The notes beneath the pieces are model-generated. The model ran no database searches and had not been told where the DNA came from. It saw only the letters and a program-made list of their open reading frames with translations. The position numbers and the translations under genes are program-made. Positions 1 to 11,714 of a stretch of 64,000 nucleotides of DNA are shown here, piece by piece (position 1 is the stretch's first letter; each line of letters begins with the position of its first letter). The DNA comes from Plasmodiophora brassicae (Eukaryota > Endomyxa > Phytomyxea > Plasmodiophorida > Plasmodiophoridae), in assembly GCA_039704465.1 (NCBI GenBank), contig JASFAU010000002.1:1240001-1304000 (forward strand), written 5' to 3'.

Positions 1-3000
1 TGGTGATTCTGTTTAGTTGTCGGTGACGCTGTCACCGATCCAACTGCGGCTGTGAATTACCGTGTCGAATGGCCGTTCACAGCATTCTGCGAACAGTTGC
101 TTCATGACGTGTTTGACCGCGTTTGGGAGGTTCGGCATGGCGCTGGGATCGGGATCCGGACAATTCTGCAATCGTTCGTTATGCCTAATGTTACGGAGGG
201 TTCTTTTCTGAAGCTCGCTTCTCGCTAGACACGGAAGATGCAGTGGTATGTCGGTCTTATACGCGTCGTCTGACGATGACCTAGCGGTTCAGCATCAGGA
301 GTGGGTCAACGATTGCGCCATCCGATTGCTTTGCGTCCAGGCTCTCGACAAGTTCTCCGACTACTCATCTGGACAGGTATTCGCCCGAGCGTCTGGAATG
401 AAGTGAACTGAGTAATTCTCCCAAGGCCGTTTGCCCTGTCCGTGAGACGTGCTCGCAAGCCCTGGGTGTCTTGATGCAACACGCCTCAGACGGCACTGTT
501 CGAGCAGTTCGAGAATGTCTTCTGCAGCTTATCGTACGACGACCTTTCTTCTGGCGGCCTACCTTCGCTAACGTGTGTGTAGATGCGCGAAGAGTGGGAG
601 CCGAGACACAGCGGTTATCTTGGATTGAAGTACGTTCTTGCAGTCCGGCAGGATCTTGTCCTCGAATATCTTGACACTGTACTTCCCGCTATGATTCGTG
701 GGTTAAGCGACGAGTATGTTTTCCTACGCGAATAAGTGCTTGAGCTGACGGTAGCCGTAGATCGGATGACGTTCGTGCTATTGTTTCTGAATCACTGCTT
801 CCGATCCACAAAGAGATTGTTGTTAATGCACCTGCCCGTCTTCCTGATCTCCTCAGCGCGCTCTGGGGCGGGCTGTTATTTTTCGATGAACTGAGCTCGT
901 CAACAGCCAGTCTCCTGAAAGTCATTTCTGCCTTGTATTCCCACAGCGAAGTCTTCCAGTGCGAGATGCAATGTGGGCTCGACGCCTATATTCCTCGAAT
1001 ATTTCCTTCACTGGTTCACAGCAGTGTCAGCGTCAGAACCACAGCGGTTGAGGCTTTGCAAAGGATCGCAACGGCTGCCTCTAACCATCCTCACTCCTGG
1101 CTTCAGCTTGACCTGCTTTGCACATGGCTGAGGGTCCAGTTCCAAGTACTTCTTGTCGAGGAAAACGATATTGTCGTCGAGCGCTGCTTCACCCTCTGGA
1201 GGACTCTCCTTGATATCGCTTCTAAGGTTTTTGTAAGCATACTGGACAGCGGATTCATTGAACCGTTGTGCCGATTAGCAAGCGCTGGTCCCCACGAAAA
1301 CCTCTCTCCGAATTTGCTGATCGACTTGTCGCTGTATACCCAATCCGATGGGGAACGCCCTGCCAAGCGCCCAAAGACCGGCAGTGGCGATGGACCCCAG
1401 ATTAAGGGTTCAACGTCAATGGTGCTGCGAGGAGCACGTGGGATTGCCATTCTCTTGCCGTTTCTCGCTAACGATGAAGCCCGGAACGCGGTTGTTGCTC
1501 TGTTGCAAGAACTTCGAGCATACAGCCGAATTTGTGGGACGGCGGTATTCACCGACGTCGCCTTCAAGCCATCGCTGCCACTTCTGATTGCAAACCTGGG
1601 TATACGCGCTGCCCAAGTCCACCTATTGATAGTCTACGATACCTTATTTGGTGATATTACAGGGTCTCTTGACGATGCACCTGCGAACTTTGCTGAGTTT
1701 TCTTACCATCGCTCGCGCCTGGAGGCATTAGTATGTATATAGTGTAGCTCGTAATTGGCCACAGTGTCTGACTGGTCTACAACAGGCCCGGGACCTTGCC
1801 CAGAGCACGGGACTGGTGGTCAATCTGGATACGATCGCCCCTGAGGTTGCTCTGCAGATCGCGACCTCTGCCCCTGTCGGGAATAACCAAAGAGCGTCTC
1901 AGCTTCAGCAGGCCGTGCTGGCGTCGAAAGGTAGAAACGTAGTTTCACAGTGTCCCCATCATGTACTCATGGATCGGCAGGACGTCTTGATACGGAATCC
2001 AGGGCGCTGGTGAACACCATCCGAGCTCTTGCTGCAGCCGCCCTAATCACTGCTGACTACTTTCCAGAGAAGCTAAGCCCTCTGATTAACCCTCTACTAC
2101 GAGGTGTGGAGAAGCAGCGTCAGGAACAGCTTCAAAAACGATCTGCGACCGCTTTAGGTTTGGGAGGACACGATATAGCGCAAACGGTGTCTCACGTCAT
2201 GTCAAGGTATCCTGGTTCACAAATGCTGCTCGCGAGGGGTCATGATTCAAAAGCTTTTGGCGAAACTTATTCCAATGGCGACGATTGGGCGTACTGAAGT
2301 TACCCTGGTACGGTGACATGGTCAGTCTGCGTTTTTATGTTGCTAAATGCATAATGTCGAAAGACTGAAGAGCGTGACATCGAACTTCGCGGAGCACAAG
2401 CCGTTCTTGAGGCGCTATGTGCGTCAGCCGGAGATGATCTGTTTGAATCGCTTCCAGTCATCTGGCAGCGTGCGCAGACAGTTCTTGAGGCCTTCAAGCA
2501 AGCGCTCTCGGCGCATGTCCAGACAGCCCCGTCATGGTTAGATGATGCAACACAGGTTATTGCCTTGATCCAAGGAATGAGATGTGTTTCGTATCTCAAC
2601 CTTAAGCAGGATTCTATCTTCCGCGAGTTGATGATTATTAAGCACCTGCTTACTTTTGTAAAAGCTGAGAACCCGAGAAGCCGTGTGCTGTCGTTGCTCC
2701 CGCTCGTCTGCTGCTGCCTCGAGTATCCGTCCGAATCTATTCGAAACCAAGCTGCATCGTGCATTACCGACTTCTGCCACGCGGACGTTGTTCTTACTCT
2801 GGAATACGGTATGGCTGATCTGTCTTCGAATGCGGCGTCATTTATGCATTGTTGCAGTGATCGACAACGTGCTGCCTAATTTCAACCGTTCCGATGCCGA
2901 TCAGCTAAGGTTTGCATCGATGCTCGCCCTGCATTCCATCTTGACAGAGATCGGCGTTCACGCGACCCCATACTTGGCCTTTCTGGTTCGGCCAGTGTTG

Positions 3001-5622
3001 GCGCGTACAACAGATCCTTGCCCAGGTATCGCCTTCAACTCGTCTTTACGGTCTGAACTTACCCAGTGTGCAGAGGTTCGCGATCTCGCGAGCATGACGT
3101 TTGCAGCTGCTGTTCGCCTGATCCCTCTGGAATCAGGTGTTCCGAACCCGCCTGGCATGAGTGCTGAAGTACGTGTCGGGGTTGTGGTTTGGGGCGTGAT
3201 CTAACGCCGCGCGAACCTCACAGTTGGCACATAAGCGCATTGAGGAAAGGGCATTTATTTCTCAAATTGTTGATGGATCGAAAATTCCCGACTATGTCGT
3301 CCGCGTTCCGATCAAGGCCACTCTGCGAAGATACCAACAGGAGGGTGTGAATTGGTTGGCGTTCATGCAACAGTTCAATCTGCACGGGTTTGTTGCTTTC
3401 ATCTCGTATTCCATTGCGGTTCCTGACGGTCGGGTCTGCTACTAGGATTCTATGTGACGATATGGGCCTGGGTAAAACTCTCCAAACTGTGTGCATTCTT
3501 GCGTCGAGCGTGCGGGCCAATCGAGATTCAGGGCTGGAAAGTCTCCCCTCTCTCGGTATAACGAGCCAACAGTATGTTATGCAAGATCACTAACGAGCGC
3601 TCTGGAACAGTTATCTGTCCTTCAACACTCGTGCGGCACTGGCCTGCCGAAATTGAGAAGTTTTGTGATCCTGGCGACCTTTCTGGTTTCTGCTACGATG
3701 GAACGGCTTCCGAACGTGCCGAAGTTCGCCGTGGGTTAATGGACACCGTCAAGGACAATGTGCTTGTAATGTCATATAACGTAAGCTCGACGTGTCAGAC
3801 AGAGCGAAGACAAATCTGACTGGTGCCTCTTCAGACGTGGCGGAGTGACATGGCTCACTTTGAACATGTCAACTGGAACTACTGTGTCTTGGATGAGGGT
3901 CATATTATCAAGAACCCCAAATCTAAGATAACGGAATCGGTTAAACGCGTCAGAGCCCGCCATCGCCTTGTTCTTTCTGGGACCCCCATTCAGAACAACG
4001 TCTTGGATCTGTGGTCGATTTTCGATTTCCTCATGCCCGGATACCTCGGTCCGATCGGCACTTCAATGTATCTACTCTGCTGTTTGCTGACCTGTATCTG
4101 CAGGAACTTACACATATTTCAACGCGCACTTCGCCAAGCCTATTTCACTCGGCGCCTCTGCGAAAGCGAGTGACCGCGATCAGGAGGCGTCCATCAAGGC
4201 TCTCGAGTCACTTCACAAACAAGTTTTGCCATTCCTGCTTCGTCGTGTCAAAGGGCAAGTTCTTGACGATCTCCCTGAGAAAATCATTCAGGACTACTAT
4301 TGCGATATGTCTCCTCTGCAGGTCTTGTCTGAGTCATGATACGTGGAGTCGCGGATTGATTTGTATCCCAGGTTGAACTGTATGAATCGTTTTCTCGCAG
4401 CACCGCCGTGGAGGAAGCTCAACAGGATCTTTCCTACGACACGACAAAGCAAAGTGGCGACGCTGGCGCGCAACACGTGTTCCAGGTTCTGCAGTATCTT
4501 CGCAAGCTCGTTACTCACCCTGCGCTCGTGTTGAACCCATCCCATCCCGATTACGAGAATGTTATGCAGGAACTTGCTGCATCCAAACGATCCTTGAGGG
4601 ATATTGGTACGTTATCGCACGCAATTGGGCGCATGTGTGGCCTAACCCTGTCTGTAAGACATTGCCCCGAAATTCCTTGCACTGCAACAGCTGCTGCTGG
4701 ACTGTGGCATTGGTACGACAGCGGACTCGACAACAGGCATGGCAGTCAGCCAGCACCGCGTTCTCCTTTTCGCCCAACTCAAATCCGTTCTGGACCTGGT
4801 CCAGAAGGACCTCTTCGAGAGGCATATGCCGACTGTAACATTCGCAAGGTTGCTGCAACGCCATTCTGCAACGACGTGTTCTGACGTTCCGCAGATTGGA
4901 TGGAAGCATGTCTTCGAAAGACCGGTTCGAGGTTGTCAAGAAGTTCAATGAGGACCCGTCGATCGATGTGCTTCTGCTTACAACGCGCATTGGCGGTCTT
5001 GGTCTCAACTTGACCGGCGCTGACACAGTCATATTCATGGAGCATGACTGGAACCCGTCGAACGACTTGCAGGCTATGGACCGCGCCCATCGTATTGGTC
5101 AAACCAAGGTTGTAAGCGTGCTCGCTCGTATTGGATGGACGCTCACCATCGTTGTAGGTTGTGAACGTCTACCGCTTACTCACCAGAAATACGCTGGAAG
5201 AAAAGGTATTTCAGATGGTGTTGGATTCCCTGGAAACAGCGCTGTAATATGCTTGTTCAGATCATGCGACTCCAGAAGTGGAAGCAGAGCATCGCCGATA
5301 CTGTCATCACCGAGGATAACACCTCCTTGCGGTTCGTCGACCGTTTCGTCATCCGTTCTGTCTGCCACTCACGCTGCTTAGGTCAATGGACACGGGACAA
5401 GTTCTCGATTTGATGAAGATATCATCGGAGCGAATGGCTCCAGCGACCCGTGCGGCGGCCCCATCGGCAGGCGCAGCAGAACAGCTCGACGCCTTTGGCA
5501 ACATCCCAAGCGGAAAGAAGACCGGTTTGAAAGCTATGCTTGACGGTCTTCAGGAACTTTGGGACGAGTCACAGTACGAGGAAGAGTACAGCATCAACCA
5601 GTTCCTCAGCAAGCTACGATAA
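1..5622 (+). CDS. MOT1: MOT1/BTAF1, TBP-removing Snf2-family ATPase (5' end outside window)
   Basis: This gene encodes the nuclear ATPase that strips TATA-binding protein from DNA. The N-terminal HEAT-repeat part is visible in short exons; [15 protein letters not shown] followed by [13 protein letters not shown] near 70-170 is typical of the family, so the true start lies before base 1. The ATPase follows in order: [10 protein letters not shown] (Walker A, about 3455-3480), LDEGHIIKN (Walker B, about 3890), [20 protein letters not shown] and [10 protein letters not shown] (about 5085). The C-terminus, with [22 protein letters not shown], closely matches MOT1/BTAF1. About ten short introns interrupt it, for example one of about 55 nt beginning at GTATGT near 1733. 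The C-terminus rules out other Snf2 ATPases. The stop lies 37 bp from the stop of the convergent GUCD1 gene. Confidence 0.93.
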
Positions 5623-5659
5623 ACGTTTCCATCAGCTCATCTTGGCCGCCGCTGCCTTG

Positions 5660-6385
5660 CTATTCTTGTATTCTGTAGTATGAATTTGTCTCCACAACCT
5701 GGTCGGTGCGGACGATGATGACGTCGCGGTCCGTTCCAGGACTGGATCGGGCTTGCTCCAGATTCCCGACACTCGCCCAGCATCTCGACCGCTGGGACGC
5801 GGGGTCCACGAACTCGACAGCGGAGGCATCGTCCTTCCGGTTCCCAACGACGATAATGTAGTGTCCAACGAACGATGCGGCTGACGTGTTGGCTCCAGGG
5901 GTCCAGCAGTCCTCACAGCGCAGGACGTTGCGGTCGACGAGAACGATTGCTACACAGTTCTGCCAGGACGACAGATGCCCGATGGACACATCTGTCGTTG
6001 AGATGGGCAACCTCAAGCTAGACGCCTCCAGGAATGCGGCGCGTACGCGTTGCGATTCGCTGTCGAACGACTCGTCGGCGTAGAACCCCTGTGTCGCATG
6101 CTGCGGGTTCACCCCAGGGCACGTCGTATGCATCGTTGCCGCAATCCCACATCGATGAAGCGCTAGAAGCATGTCAACTGTCCAGATGCAATGCGTCAAG
6201 CACTGCAACTTCCAATCGGAATATGAGTACGGCAGCCCTAGCAACCTGGTGGCACGCCTAAGATCCCAACCAGGGGGCGAGTGGCGAGCGGCGCACGATC
6301 GTTACCTGGACACCATGACACAGCACGCCACACCGCAATCCCATGTCTCGCGTTGCGGAAAGTGTTCCACGCTTCGCAAGCGCAT
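5660..6385 (-). CDS. GUCD1: GUCD1-like protein (guanylylate cyclase 2 family, papain-like fold)
   Basis: The two-exon model gives 225 aa. Exon 1 is 6385-6306, a 48-nt intron spans 6305-6258, and exon 2 is 6257-5660, in phase. Exon 1 carries VEHFPQRETWDCGVACC, the conserved Cys-containing start of the family. Exon 2 has DWKLQCLTHCIWTVDMLL, AIVLVDRNVLRCEDC, GHYIIVVG and FVDPA, which supply the Cys/His/Asp layout seen in papain-like folds. The NLEQARSSPGTDRDVIIV C-terminus also fits. Despite the family name, guanylyl cyclase activity is not established for it. A further upstream exon cannot be excluded because a splice-acceptor-like CAG sits just before the ATG. Confidence 0.85.
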
Positions 6386-6472
6386 CCTGTACAGACGAGA
6401 ATCGTACCCGATCGGCATCTGCCCCTGAGTATCTTCTCCCACTGGGGACCGCCACGCCATCGACGCTGCAAT

Positions 6473-6718
6473 CTACACGCGTCCTGATACGGTGACCAAC
6501 TCAACATCGTCAACCTTCGCATGAGGTCCAACACTCTCCTGCTGCAGGTGAACTGGTTGGGTCTTTGAAGAGACGGGCCATTTATCCTTGATTGCAGGAA
6601 GAACATTCTCGACGATCAGCTTGATGTACTCTTCCATGGTCGCATCGGACTGTGGCCGATCGTCAGGAAAGAGCCCAACGAGCTCCAAGAATCGTCCAAG
6701 AGGAACATTGGTGACCAC
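6473..6718 (-). pseudogene. Degenerate Tc1/mariner-type transposase fragment
   Basis: An 81-codon open stretch contains YIKLIVENVLPAIKDKWP, then PVHLQQESVGPHAKVDD. Plant- and oomycete-type mariner transposases carry a similar block, ending in IQQDNA-x-x-H, around their second catalytic Asp. Here that position reads QQES, so the catalytic residue appears lost. The reading frame begins with GTG, has no ATG, and I can see no flanking transposase domains or inverted terminal repeats. It lies in the spacer between GUCD1 and TIM13. It could instead be a chance ORF, since the match is short. Confidence 0.4.
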
Positions 6719-6822
6719 GCCTCAGCAGCGACGTCGGCCAGCGTACCCGCGCGTGGTTTTCACTTTGTAAGCAGCCATCGATGGACATCCGGTAGTAGCA
6801 GCCAGCCAAGCCGACGACCTAA

Positions 6823-6886
6823 CGCAACTGCATGAGGCTCTTCGGCACCCGGTACGCAACTGCATGAGGCTCTTCGGCACCCGGTA
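6823..6886. repeat. 32-bp perfect tandem duplication
   Basis: Two adjacent identical 32-bp copies (6823-6854 and 6855-6886) begin CGCAACTGCATGAGG and end CACCCGGTA. They lie in the GUCD1-TIM13 spacer. No protein or RNA function is apparent. Confidence 0.9.
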
Positions 6887-7203
6887 GGTGGAGGTCGTGG
6901 CCACGCGAGACGAGGATCAGGCCCGATTCCGTGGTCCGAGACGTCCATAGCCCGAGGTGGGTCGCCTTAGGTGGTACGCCAGAGTTGCAGTGCAAGACGA
7001 AACCTTCTGGCACTAGTTCAGCCATGCGCATTTCTACTTCAACATGCGCAATGAGCAGCAAAGGTGCCACCGGCGCCGGTCCCCCACTGATACTGCGGCA
7101 CCGTAGCTGCATCGACCGTACGGATTGCGTGAGCTGCGTGCGGGAGGTCCGCAGTTCAGCAGGAGGTAGTCTCGGGATCTCGGGCACTTGGCGTGGATCG
7201 ATC

Positions 7204-7505
7204 ATGGGTAGTGACATCAACGACGCCCTTGAGCGCATCTCGAAGACCAATGAGGCGCAGATGGTCCAGCAGATGTTCGCCATGATGACCGATAAGTGCT
7301 TCCTGAAGTGCATCGAGAAACCCGGCAGCCAGCTCAGCCGGTCCGACAAGGTGGCTGTCGCGCCTCCGTCGGCAGCGCCACCATTTGGAAACTGAACTTC
7401 CTGTTGTAGTCGTGTCTTGAGAACTGTATGGAACGGTATCTGGACGTCACGAAAATCTGTGGTGAAGCTGTTGCATCAAGATCGCATGTACGGATCGCAC
7501 CGTGA
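7204..7505 (+). CDS. TIM13: TIM13-like small Tim chaperone of the mitochondrial intermembrane space
   Basis: Small Tim proteins form hexameric chaperones that ferry hydrophobic precursors across the intermembrane space. Exon 1 (7204-7350) and exon 2 (7410-7505) flank a 59-nt phase-0 intron and give 80 aa. The twin CX3C motifs are intact: CFLKC in exon 1 and CLENC in exon 2. They are separated by KPGSQLSRSDK and followed by MERYLDVTK, the usual order in Tim8/Tim13. MTDKCFLKCIEKPG favours Tim13 over Tim8, Tim9 or Tim10. As expected for this import route, there is no presequence. Confidence 0.9.
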
Positions 7506-7692
7506 GCCAACGTGTCAGGCTCGGAGCTGACGTTTGCAATGTCACAGAGCCACGACTCCTCGGATTGGTAATTCGCCCGGGCGAAACGATGTTTGTCGCA
7601 CAAAGCTACTGACAATACAACCTATCACTGGCGTTAGCAAGCGCGGAAAATGTCACCCTGTGTGTGTGTGTAGTGTTGAATAATTTGTCAAG

Positions 7693-10070
7693 TCATGCTG
7701 GTCTCGTAGACGGGGATGGTGTGAAAACGGCAGCACCGTCAATGTCTCGCTCGGTAGGTCTCGCGCGATGTCTGTTGCGATAATGCCGGGTATCATTAGG
7801 GTCGAAACCCTTCTCGTCGTTGTTGTAGATCGCCCATGATGGTGTCGGGCACGCGTAGTCAGTCGGGCTAAACGCATCCCCAGACTGGCTCAGCTGGGAA
7901 AGACATTGCGTAAGGGAACGATGCTGAGCACAAAATGGGACTGTTTGTACCTCGTGGAATCGGTCGTAATCAATCCACGTGTGCCACACGCCGTCGACTT
8001 TGAACTTGGTATGGCCGATGACGACGCAGCATGAGTGTTCGTGCTCGCATGCCAAATCGTACTGGTCGTCACCGATTTCCCGGCATAACGCTTCACAGAA
8101 TGATTTAACCTACAGCGCCCATTGATGAGCACCATATGTGGTCTCCACGGTCAACGGCCGGCAAACCTCATGGTGAAATGGGACGCTCTTCATCGTCAAT
8201 TCTGAGGTTTCCCCTGCCCCGCAGAACGTGACGCCTTTGACCTCAATGAAACAAGGCGCACCCCGGGCCACCAATTGGGCATATCGAGCCACATCGTCCA
8301 TGTTGTACCCTTTCAGGAGAGTCAAACGGAACACCGTACGCTGCTTACTCTCGCGAATGGCATCCAGAGATCCCAGGAATCTGTACCAACAGCGTTAGAC
8401 CGTGTGCGACGTCTGAAAACAACATTCATACCTATCCCAGTAATCACCAAAGAGAGGGCGGTCGACGGCTTTCAACGTATCCTTGTCAGCTGCATCAATG
8501 GACACATAGAGCTGAGTGACGGGTCTTAGGGTTTGAATCAGATCAGGAAACTGCATTACAAGGTCAGGCATATTGGTCTAGCTCAATGACGCAGGCAGCA
8601 AGACCTGGGCATTCGTCACCAAGAACGTTGAGATTTTTCTCTCATGCATCATTCCAAGAAGGGTGTTGATTTCCTGTTGGAACCAACGGTAAGTTACAAG
8701 GATGGCTGCGTGATCGTATTGGGCGTTCGTCTCACCGGGTACCTGATTCGCACATGGAAATTAAACCGTGCCACATACCAGACGAGTGAGCGTGCTTACA
8801 TTATTGGCTCTCCGACCAACGACAGAGCGCAGTGACGAACGGTATAGGCCTCAGCAAGGCGATCAGGGAGAACACCAGGGACACCTGGGAAAGTCGGTTG
8901 TAAGACAATGACGGTAACGGGCAACCAGAGCGTGCACCCTTCATTTCATTGATCATCCTGCAATGACGATCAATTGCCCCGTCCAGTATCTCACGGGGAT
9001 CATCCATTGCCCAGCGCCATGACGTTCCAACTGGGTTGGTTTGATGCCGCCACTGCCACTCAGAAGGTTAGAAGATCACAGTATAGCACACGAGACAGCA
9101 CGCAAGCACCAACACAAAAGACACATTTGTTCGCGCAAGCCAGCGATGGCGTCATTTCCATACATTGGTAGCTGTTGATGCCATAGAATGTGTGCTTGTA
9201 GCACCCACCACGACCACGCAGCTGTGCCTTGGTCCATCGGCATATCTTGACCCCGGAATGGGACCCTACGCGAAAGCACTCAGACAAACCCCACACATGT
9301 GGCAAACAGGAAACGACGCCAACCAATAATTTTGTATCCCTGCTTGGCCAGGTTGGAACGCACCCTGCTGGTTACCATTTCAGGGCGTCGACCGCCTGGA
9401 CCCTCCGCGGGAGTCGACATCATCGAACCCATGTCCTCGACATCGACAACATCGTCAGCAGCCTCGTCGGCGGCGGCGGTGCCGTCCGCGGCATCGTCCA
9501 GGGCTATGCATACGGCTTTCACCCAGCGACTGACGTCGCCATCATCGTCAGTTCCGTCCGACAGGAAGGGCGCTGTCAACTGGCGCCCGCGAAGCTTCAG
9601 GAACGATTCGTGCAGGTTAAGCGCGGCCAGGTTGAACCTGAGCGCAGCCGATCAAAACGGACTCTCCAAGCCTGATGACCAAAACCACTCACTGCTCTTC
9701 GTACGCGCGATCGCCGAGGCCAAAGACAGCGAACCGCGTCCCGGACAGGTAGTCGCCAGGCACTCGAACGTCCTCGACGGCATCTCGCAGCCACTGACAG
9801 AAGAACCGGGCGTCCGGCGGCGGCATCCCGCCCGAATCCGTCGACATCACCGCGAGCACGCGCTCATGGGACACCAGGTCTTCGGGATCGAACTGGGAAC
9901 TGTCACAGATCGCCCCGGCATCGTCCGGCGGAGGAGCCTACCTTTGCCATGGAGCGCATTGAGGAGATTCTACCCGCGCGGTGCAGTTCGGCCTGAAGCT
10001 TCAGCGCGACGCGGCGCGCGTGCCCGGCACGTGTGCCGTACAGAATCAGGACGGCGTCATCGCCTGTCAT
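7693..10070 (-). CDS. TYW1: TYW1, flavodoxin/radical-SAM tRNA-Phe 4-demethylwyosine synthase
   Basis: TYW1 builds the tricyclic core of wybutosine at position 37 of tRNA-Phe. Its N-terminal flavodoxin domain starts VLILYGTRAGHARRVALK and continues through LAVMSTDSGGMPPPDARFF and FAVFGLGDRAYEEQ. The radical SAM domain follows: SHSGVKICRWTK, RGRGGCYKHTFYGI, CMEMTPSLACANKCVFC (the CX3CX2C cluster) and WRHQTNPVGTSWRW. Next come QLYVSIDAADK and FIEVKGVTFCG. ACEHEHSCCVVIGHTKFK and GFDPNDTRHYR close the protein. Several short introns were spliced in phase, including one of 55 nt after YEEQ. The start at 10070 (MTGDDAVLILYG) is the ATG nearest the domain; an upstream exon with a Gln-rich leader is possible. 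Confidence 0.92.
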
Positions 10071-10537
10071 ACTGTCGGTCGCCAGCTACACCTTCGCCTG
10101 CCACGGCTGTTGCTGCTGCGGCGGCGGCGTCCGTCCGTTTTGCGGCGCAGTCCGGGCCACCTCGGCAATCGAGGGTGATGCAATCATCAGGGACCCTTCA
10201 GGTGTCGCAGCGGACGATAGTCGACACATCCATCTGCGGCATGCATCTCGGACGGAAGAATGACATTACTATGTAGGTAGTAGCCCGGATACGCAGTTTG
10301 CGTTTGGAGCCGGGTGGAACGGTGGGCATTGGATTGTCCGGTGCTTGATAGAGAGTCTTAGTATAGCGCGTACCTGCTCGACCTCCGGTAAATACGGTTG
10401 TCGTCGGACGTCATGGCGACCGAACAGCGACGACGTCGTCCCGGTTCACGCGTGTTTATCGGGCCCAGCGAGTTCGTGTTCCAACAGTGTGCGCCGTGAT
10501 CTTCCTTCACTGAGACAACTCTGCCCGCAGGCGGAGC
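10071..10537. promoter_or_regulatory. Divergent intergenic region between TYW1 and RSP3
   Basis: This 467-bp spacer separates two head-to-head genes and should hold both promoters and 5' leaders. A 15-mer, GTATAGCGCGTACCT (10361-10375), recurs with one mismatch beside another divergent pair at 38644-38658. No TATA box at a classical distance is obvious. The TYW1 side (10070-10190) could include a non-canonical 5' exon. Confidence 0.45.
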
Positions 10538-11688
10538 ATGCCACCCCTACCGCAGAACATCATGTTCGACAGGCGCGTCTGTCGTGGTAGTCCCTACAAG
10601 CACCGCGCGCCAATGAACAATGATGCTCCTGGGCGGCAAACCATCTCGCGAGCCCGGACGCGATGCTCGGCGCCACGGGCGGAGAAGGACACGCTCAAGG
10701 AGCGACGAACACAGAGCCTGACGCCGGAGCCGGTCCCTGGCCGTCAGCACACGACGGTCCAGACCAAGTCGTTCGTTGACGTACTTGGCGAAGCTGGCCC
10801 TGGAAAGGAGATGGCAGTGCAGACGGAACCGTCAGAAGACTGTCCTGACCCGCGCCTGTTCCCGCCCGTCCATACGGGCGTCAGTGTCGCAACCGAAATC
10901 GGCCCTGGCGACCTGTTCGACTTTGACAGGGAAGTCGCGCCAATCCTCGAAGTACTGGTCGCCAAGACGTGCGATCAGGCTGTCATGGACGTCGTCAGCG
11001 AAGAGGAACTGAAGGCCATTGAACGGTTCGTCGCTGGGTAACGCGCCGGTGACGCTTCGTTGGCTGACTCGGGGTCCATCCACAGGCAACAAGTACGTTT
11101 CGAGCAGATGCGCAATGTGGAAGTCGCCGAATTGCAGCGACTCGAAGCACGCGAGGCGCGTGTCGCAGCCGAGAAGCACCGCCGCCTGGAGCAGGAGCGC
11201 GAACGACGATCTCGTGAGGTTGACGTCGCGAGGAAGATGGCGGCCAGGACGGTGGCAAAGAACACCCTCGATTGTAGGCTGTCCGAACCTGGAAACGCTG
11301 TCTGCTAGCGACTGACAAGGATCGTGCAGCGATGCAGCAGGTCGTCCTAGGGACAATGGTGGCCCGTTCCGCTTTCGTCGATCCAGTCGTGGACGAGGTC
11401 GAGCACAAGTTCATTCCATGGCTGTCAGACGCGGCCAGCAACGTGCTCGACGAGGCGGCCGTCTCACGCCAAGTCACCGAAGGCGTTGTCCTCGATGCGC
11501 TTGCCCATCGCCGCCAACAAGACGACGCCATCACTGAGGAGCGACAAGGTCTGCTACAGACTATCGAGGAGGAGCGTCGGCGCATGGCAGAGCTGGCTAG
11601 GCAGCAACAAGAAGCAGCCGCCGCGGCTGCTGCTGCTTCTGCTGCTTCCGCCTCTGCTGCTGCAGAACAAGAGCAGGACAATGCATGA
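10538..11688 (+). CDS. RSPH3: Radial spoke protein 3 (RSP3/RSPH3), axonemal
   Basis: RSP3 anchors radial spokes to outer doublets in motile 9+2 axonemes and acts as an A-kinase anchor. Three exons (10538-11037, 11086-11273, 11330-11688) join in phase to 348 aa; the introns are 48 and 56 nt. NIMFDRRVCRGSPY near the N-terminus matches the family start signature and fixes the ATG. LFDFDREVAPILEVLVAKTC is the conserved radial spoke domain. It is followed by a coiled coil (FEQMRNVEVAELQRLEAREA), then by FVDPVVDEVEHKFIPWL. The C-terminus is Ala/Gln-rich coiled coil. The gene ends 26 bp from the convergent OGG1 stop. Its presence means the organism builds motile flagella. Confidence 0.92.
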
Positions 11689-11714
11689 GGATGAATCTAC
11701 ATACAGTACATTGG

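Noticed and set aside
6588..6770. Plus-strand SSKNRPRGTLVT, which also looks mariner-like
   Set aside because: It is antisense to the better-supported minus-strand transposase block; both cannot be coding, and the rest of the plus frame matches nothing.
9299..10276. 325-codon plus-strand ORF
   Set aside because: Antisense of the TYW1 flavodoxin half, which has clear domain motifs.
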